NCBI RefSeq assembly: GCF_001514115.1
Contig: NZ_KQ948467.1
Location: 141,768-205,767 of the forward strand
Reading direction: 5' to 3'
Origin: Streptomyces olivochromogenes
Lineage (GTDB): Bacteria; Actinomycetota; Actinomycetes; Streptomycetales; Streptomycetaceae
DNA length: 64,000 bases
Below, piece by piece: positions 59,935 to 64,000 of this stretch. Both the position numbers and the translations under genes were made by a program. The notes under the pieces are model-generated. The model saw only the letters and a list, made by a program, of their open reading frames with translations, was not told the DNA's origin and made no database searches. Position 1 is the first letter of the stretch, and the number at the start of each line of letters is the position of its first letter.

Positions 59935-60330
59935 ATGAAGGTGATCGTCGACCAGAACAAGTGTGTCGCGTCCGGCCAGTGCGTGCTGGCCACACCGAGG
60001 GTGTTCGATCAGCGCGAGGAGGACGGCATCGTCTTCCTGCTCACCGAAACCCCGCCCGAGGACCTGGCGGACGACGTCCGGCAGGCCGTCGCCCTCTGCC
60101 CGGCCCAGGCGATCTGGCTGGAAGAACAGGCGGACAAGGCGGACGAACAGCGGGGCAAGGCGGAAGAGGAGGCGGACAAGGCGGACGAACAGCGGGGCAA
60201 GGCGGAAGAGGAGGCGGACAAGGCGGACGAACAGCGGGGCAAGGCGGAAGAGGAGGCGGACAAGGCGGACGAACAGGGGGACAAGGAGGAAGAGCAGGGT
60301 AAGGCGGAAGAACAGGGGGACAAGCAGTGA
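59935..60330 (+). CDS. [3Fe-4S] ferredoxin with charged 14-residue repeat tail
   Basis: Predicted 131 aa from ATG 59935 (GGAGGAACCG upstream). Residues 1-64 are a normal P450-type ferredoxin with C10, C16 (CVASGQC) and C55 (ALCPAQAI), three Cys as for a [3Fe-4S] cluster. Typical relatives end here at about 62-66 residues. The remaining 66 residues are three exact copies of ADKADEQRGKAEEE (66-107) plus a decayed fourth. The tail is highly charged, predicted helical and unlike anything in the usual family. The gene overlaps the reductase start (GTGA). It carries electrons from the reductase to the P450. Confidence 0.95.
   Translation: MKVIVDQNKCVASGQCVLATPRVFDQREEDGIVFLLTETPPEDLADDVRQAVALCPAQAIWLEEQADKADEQRGKAEEEADKADEQRGKAEEEADKADEQRGKAEEEADKADEQGDKEEEQGKAEEQGDKQ
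60130..60255 (+). repeat. Three exact 42-bp tandem repeats inside the ferredoxin gene
   Basis: The 42-bp unit beginning GCGGACAAGGCGGACGAACA repeats three times without change (60130-60171, 60172-60213, 60214-60255). A partial, diverged fourth copy follows to the stop codon. Identity at the DNA level, including silent positions, points to recent expansion by slippage or unequal exchange. Confidence 0.95.
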
Positions 60331-61532
60331 AGCGGATCGTCATCGTCGGAGCCTCGGCCGCAGGCCTGACCGCGGCCGAGGCCCTCCGCCACCGAGGCTG
60401 GGGCGGCGACCTCACCCTGATCGGCGAGGAGCCACATCCGCCGTACGACCGGCCGCCGCTGTCCAAGCAGATCCTCACCGGCGCCTGGAAGCCCGAACGG
60501 GTCACCCTGCGCTCCCTGCAGGACCTGGCGCGGCTCGAGGTCGACCTGCGACTCGGACAGCGCGCCACCGCCCTCGACGTGGCGGGCGGCCAAGTGCGCC
60601 TCGGCAACGGCGAGAGCATCGGCTTCGACGGTCTGATCATCGCTACCGGTGTGGCCCCCCGGCACCTTCCCGACAGCGATCTCGCCGGCGTCCACGTCCT
60701 GCGCACGCTCGACGACGCTCTCGGCCTACGCGCCGCGCTGCTCACCGGGCCCCGGGTGGTCGTGGTCGGCGCCGGATTCCTCGGCACCGAAGTCGCCGCG
60801 GCAGCCCGGACCATGGGCTTGGAGGTGACCGTGGTCGAGCCGGAACCTGTCCCCGTACGGCGCCCGTTCGGCGACCGCATCGGCACGCTCGTCGCCAATC
60901 TGCACCGCGACCACGGCACGCGCCTGCGCTGCGGGATATCCGTGCGCCGACTGCGCGGAGCGGGCGGCCGGGTGACCGGGGTGGAACTCGGCGACGGCAC
61001 CGCGCTGCCGGCCGACGTCGTCGTCCTGGCCCTCGGCTCCACGCCCGCCACCCGCTGGCTGACCGGCTCGAGCCTGCGACTGCGGGACGGGGTGGAGTGC
61101 GACGCGCTGTGCCGGGCCGCACCCGGCATCTACGCCGCCGGGGACGTCGCCTCCTGGCACAACCCGCACTTCGGCACCCGCATGCGACTGGAACACCGGA
61201 TGAACGCCACCGAACAGGCCATGGCCGCGGCCGGCAACCTGCTCGGCGACGCCAAACCGTTCGCTCCCGTGCCCTACTTCTGGACGGACCAGTACGACAC
61301 CAGGATCCAGGCGTACGGCATGTTCCCACCCGACGCGGACGTGCGGATCGTCCACGGAGACCCGGTCGACGGCTGCTTCGCCGCCGCCTACGGCCACCAC
61401 GGGAGGGTGGTCGGCGTACTCGGCTGGAACGCCCCTCGCCAGGTACGCACGCTGCGTCGCCTGGTCGTCGAACGCGCGTCGTGGACGGCCTTCACGGTCG
61501 TACCCGCGCTCCGCCCGGCAACCGTGCACTGA
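60327..61532 (+). CDS. NAD(P)H-dependent ferredoxin reductase (FAD)
   Basis: Predicted 401 aa from GTG 60327, overlapping the ferredoxin stop. FAD fold VIVGASAAGLTAAEALRHRGW, PPYDRPPLSKQIL, NAD fold VVVVGAGFLGTEVAAAARTMGLEVTVVE, and IYAAGDVASW for the second FAD contact. It is the CamA/rubredoxin-reductase type that feeds the ferredoxin. With the P450 and ferredoxin it completes a class I electron chain in one operon. Confidence 0.96.
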   Translation: MKRIVIVGASAAGLTAAEALRHRGWGGDLTLIGEEPHPPYDRPPLSKQILTGAWKPERVTLRSLQDLARLEVDLRLGQRATALDVAGGQVRLGNGESIGFDGLIIATGVAPRHLPDSDLAGVHVLRTLDDALGLRAALLTGPRVVVVGAGFLGTEVAAAARTMGLEVTVVEPEPVPVRRPFGDRIGTLVANLHRDHGTRLRCGISVRRLRGAGGRVTGVELGDGTALPADVVVLALGSTPATRWLTGSSLRLRDGVECDALCRAAPGIYAAGDVASWHNPHFGTRMRLEHRMNATEQAMAAAGNLLGDAKPFAPVPYFWTDQYDTRIQAYGMFPPDADVRIVHGDPVDGCFAAAYGHHGRVVGVLGWNAPRQVRTLRRLVVERASWTAFTVVPALRPATVH

Positions 61533-61560
61533 CCCCCGGTCACACCACGGCGGCCTCGGG

Positions 61561-62283
61561 CTAGCGGTGGGCGAGGCCGTCGATCATCAGGGCGAGGGTG
61601 AAGTCGAACCGGTCGTGGCCCGCGCCGGCGGTGAGCTCGGCCGCGTAGCGGGTGGTGTGAGGGAAGGCCCCGGCAGGCAGCGCGGTCAGTCGACGCCGGA
61701 GCTCGTCGGTGTCGACAACCCAGTCCGCCTCGTTGTGGACCTTGCGCTGATCCAGGACGGAGATCTCCAGACAGTAGGCGGCCACGTACAGCAACAGGGC
61801 GTCGATGGCCCAGGCGGCGGCCTGCGGGGCGACGCCGCCGGCGATCAGGATCGCCAGCATTCCTTCGCTGACGCGCAGGGTCTCGAGGTCGGTGGGGGCC
61901 ATGGCGAGCGCGGCGCGGGAGATTCCGGGGTATTTCAGGTACTGGTCGCGCATCTGGGTGCACACGCTGCGGATCTGCTCCCGCCAGGCTACGGGATCGG
62001 GCTCGGGTGGTACGAGCCCGGCGCACAGCCGCGCGATGAGCAGTTCGTCGAGGTCGGCCTTGTTGACCACATGGGCGTAGAGCGAGGCGGGGCCGGTGTC
62101 GAGCGCACCGGCCAGTCGGCGCATGGTCAGGGCCTCGTAGCCCTCTGTGGCGATCACCCCAAGCGCGGTGTCGACGACTTGCTCCACGGTGATCGGAGCC
62201 TTGCGGCGCCGCTGCCTGGGGGCGGCTTCGACCTCGGGATTCGGCAGTTGGTGGCGCGCCGCGCGTCGTTCTCTCGGGTTCAC
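61561..62283 (-). CDS. TetR-family transcriptional regulator
   Basis: Predicted 240 aa from GTG 62283. After a basic tail with RQRRRKAPITVEQVVDTALGVIATEGYEALTMRRLAGALDTGPASLYAHVVNKADLDELLI the HTH is clear (about 30-80), with a TetR_C-type ligand domain after it. Divergent from an FAD monooxygenase; two operators lie between. A -10-like TATAGT about seven bases before the GTG suggests a leaderless message. It is convergent with the ferredoxin reductase gene, 28 bp apart. Confidence 0.94.
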   Translation of the reverse strand: MNPRERRAARHQLPNPEVEAAPRQRRRKAPITVEQVVDTALGVIATEGYEALTMRRLAGALDTGPASLYAHVVNKADLDELLIARLCAGLVPPEPDPVAWREQIRSVCTQMRDQYLKYPGISRAALAMAPTDLETLRVSEGMLAILIAGGVAPQAAAWAIDALLLYVAAYCLEISVLDQRKVHNEADWVVDTDELRRRLTALPAGAFPHTTRYAAELTAGAGHDRFDFTLALMIDGLAHR

Positions 62284-62297
62284 CCGACCACTATAAC

Positions 62298-62333
62298 TTG
62301 ACACGAACACCGTTCGTTTATAGAACACTGTTC

Positions 62334-62334
<1 letters not shown>
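62298..62334 (+). promoter_or_regulatory. Monooxygenase promoter with two GAAC-N3-GTTC operators
   Basis: A -35 TTGACA (62298-62303) and a -10 TAGAAC (62321-62326) are 17 bp apart. Operator 1, ACGAAC-ACC-GTTCGT (62303-62317), fills the spacer; operator 2, GAAC-ACT-GTTC (62323-62333), covers the -10 box and start. The centres are 18 bp apart. Transcription would begin at or next to GTG 62334, giving a leaderless mRNA. The TetR protein is the likely binder. Confidence 0.7.
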
Positions 62335-63965
<1,631 letters not shown>

Positions 63966-64000
63966 ACCCCTGTCGGCGTCGACCTCAGCCGATGGGAGCA

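Overview
The window is high-GC (about 70%) chromosomal DNA from an actinomycete, almost certainly a Streptomyces. Supporting signs are strong GC bias at third codon positions, frequent GTG and TTG starts, and many 4-nt stop/start overlaps. Lineage-typical families also occur: DUF397 with XRE/DUF5753, DUF574-type methyltransferase, DUF3152, DUF5709, SpoIIE-type phosphatases with GAF domains, and small anti-sigma-like ATPases. I see no tRNA, rRNA, CRISPR array, transposase or prophage. The content is accessory-type: many short operons, each next to its own regulator.

Layout. 1-4.6 kb: 5' end of an FAD monooxygenase, a membrane-anchored DUF3152 protein with a metzincin-like zinc motif, and an AfsQ1/AfsQ2-like two-component system coupled to a lipoprotein. 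4.6-8.9 kb: a VOC protein beside the remnant of a second one, an ArsR-SRPBCC fusion regulator with a clear operator, a DinB-like protein, and an EamA exporter overlapping a LysR regulator. 8.9-12.1 kb: Tat-exported molybdenum hydroxylase (large plus 2Fe-2S subunit) and an OsmC protein. 12.1-18.5 kb: orphan ParA with a small partner, HEAT-repeat protein, ATPase, DUF397/XRE pair, methyltransferase, and phosphoglucomutase (pgm). 18.5-31.2 kb: FAD monooxygenase/TetR/zinc alcohol dehydrogenase, a PAS-PAS-GAF-PP2C phosphatase, a ribose/xylose-type ABC importer, and a large GAF-GAF-PP2C-ATPase protein.

31.2-41.5 kb is a carbohydrate-utilisation locus. It holds a secreted BNR/sialidase-like enzyme with two ricin-type lectin domains, a LacI regulator, a cytoplasmic GH3 glycosidase, and a three-component sugar ABC importer. 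A shared 13-bp palindrome (CGAAA-N3-TTTCG) lies upstream of the secreted enzyme and twice upstream of the importer. The likely scheme is extracellular cleavage, uptake, then intracellular hydrolysis under one LacI repressor.

41.5-57.5 kb: disulfide-oxidoreductase-like flavoprotein, enoyl-CoA hydratase and mycothiol-dependent-isomerase-like genes beside a LysR gene, two SDRs, a TPR protein, an FG-GAP secreted protein, DUF5709, an ADP-ribosylglycohydrolase with an extra C-terminal domain, NodB-like deacetylase, metallo-beta-lactamase and thioesterase, LysE/AsnC pair, and a decayed alpha/beta hydrolase. 57.5-64 kb: a MarR-controlled class I P450 system. Its [3Fe-4S] ferredoxin carries an unusual tail of exact 42-bp repeats and overlaps its reductase gene. 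It is followed by a TetR/FAD-monooxygenase divergon whose monooxygenase gene contains an apparent in-frame insertion of a GC-rich repeat element.

The most notable observations are the repeat-tailed ferredoxin, the repeat inside the monooxygenase gene, the three-site LacI regulon, several palindromic operators at possibly leaderless promoters, and two gene remnants. Functional names rest on motif recognition by eye; no database search was run.
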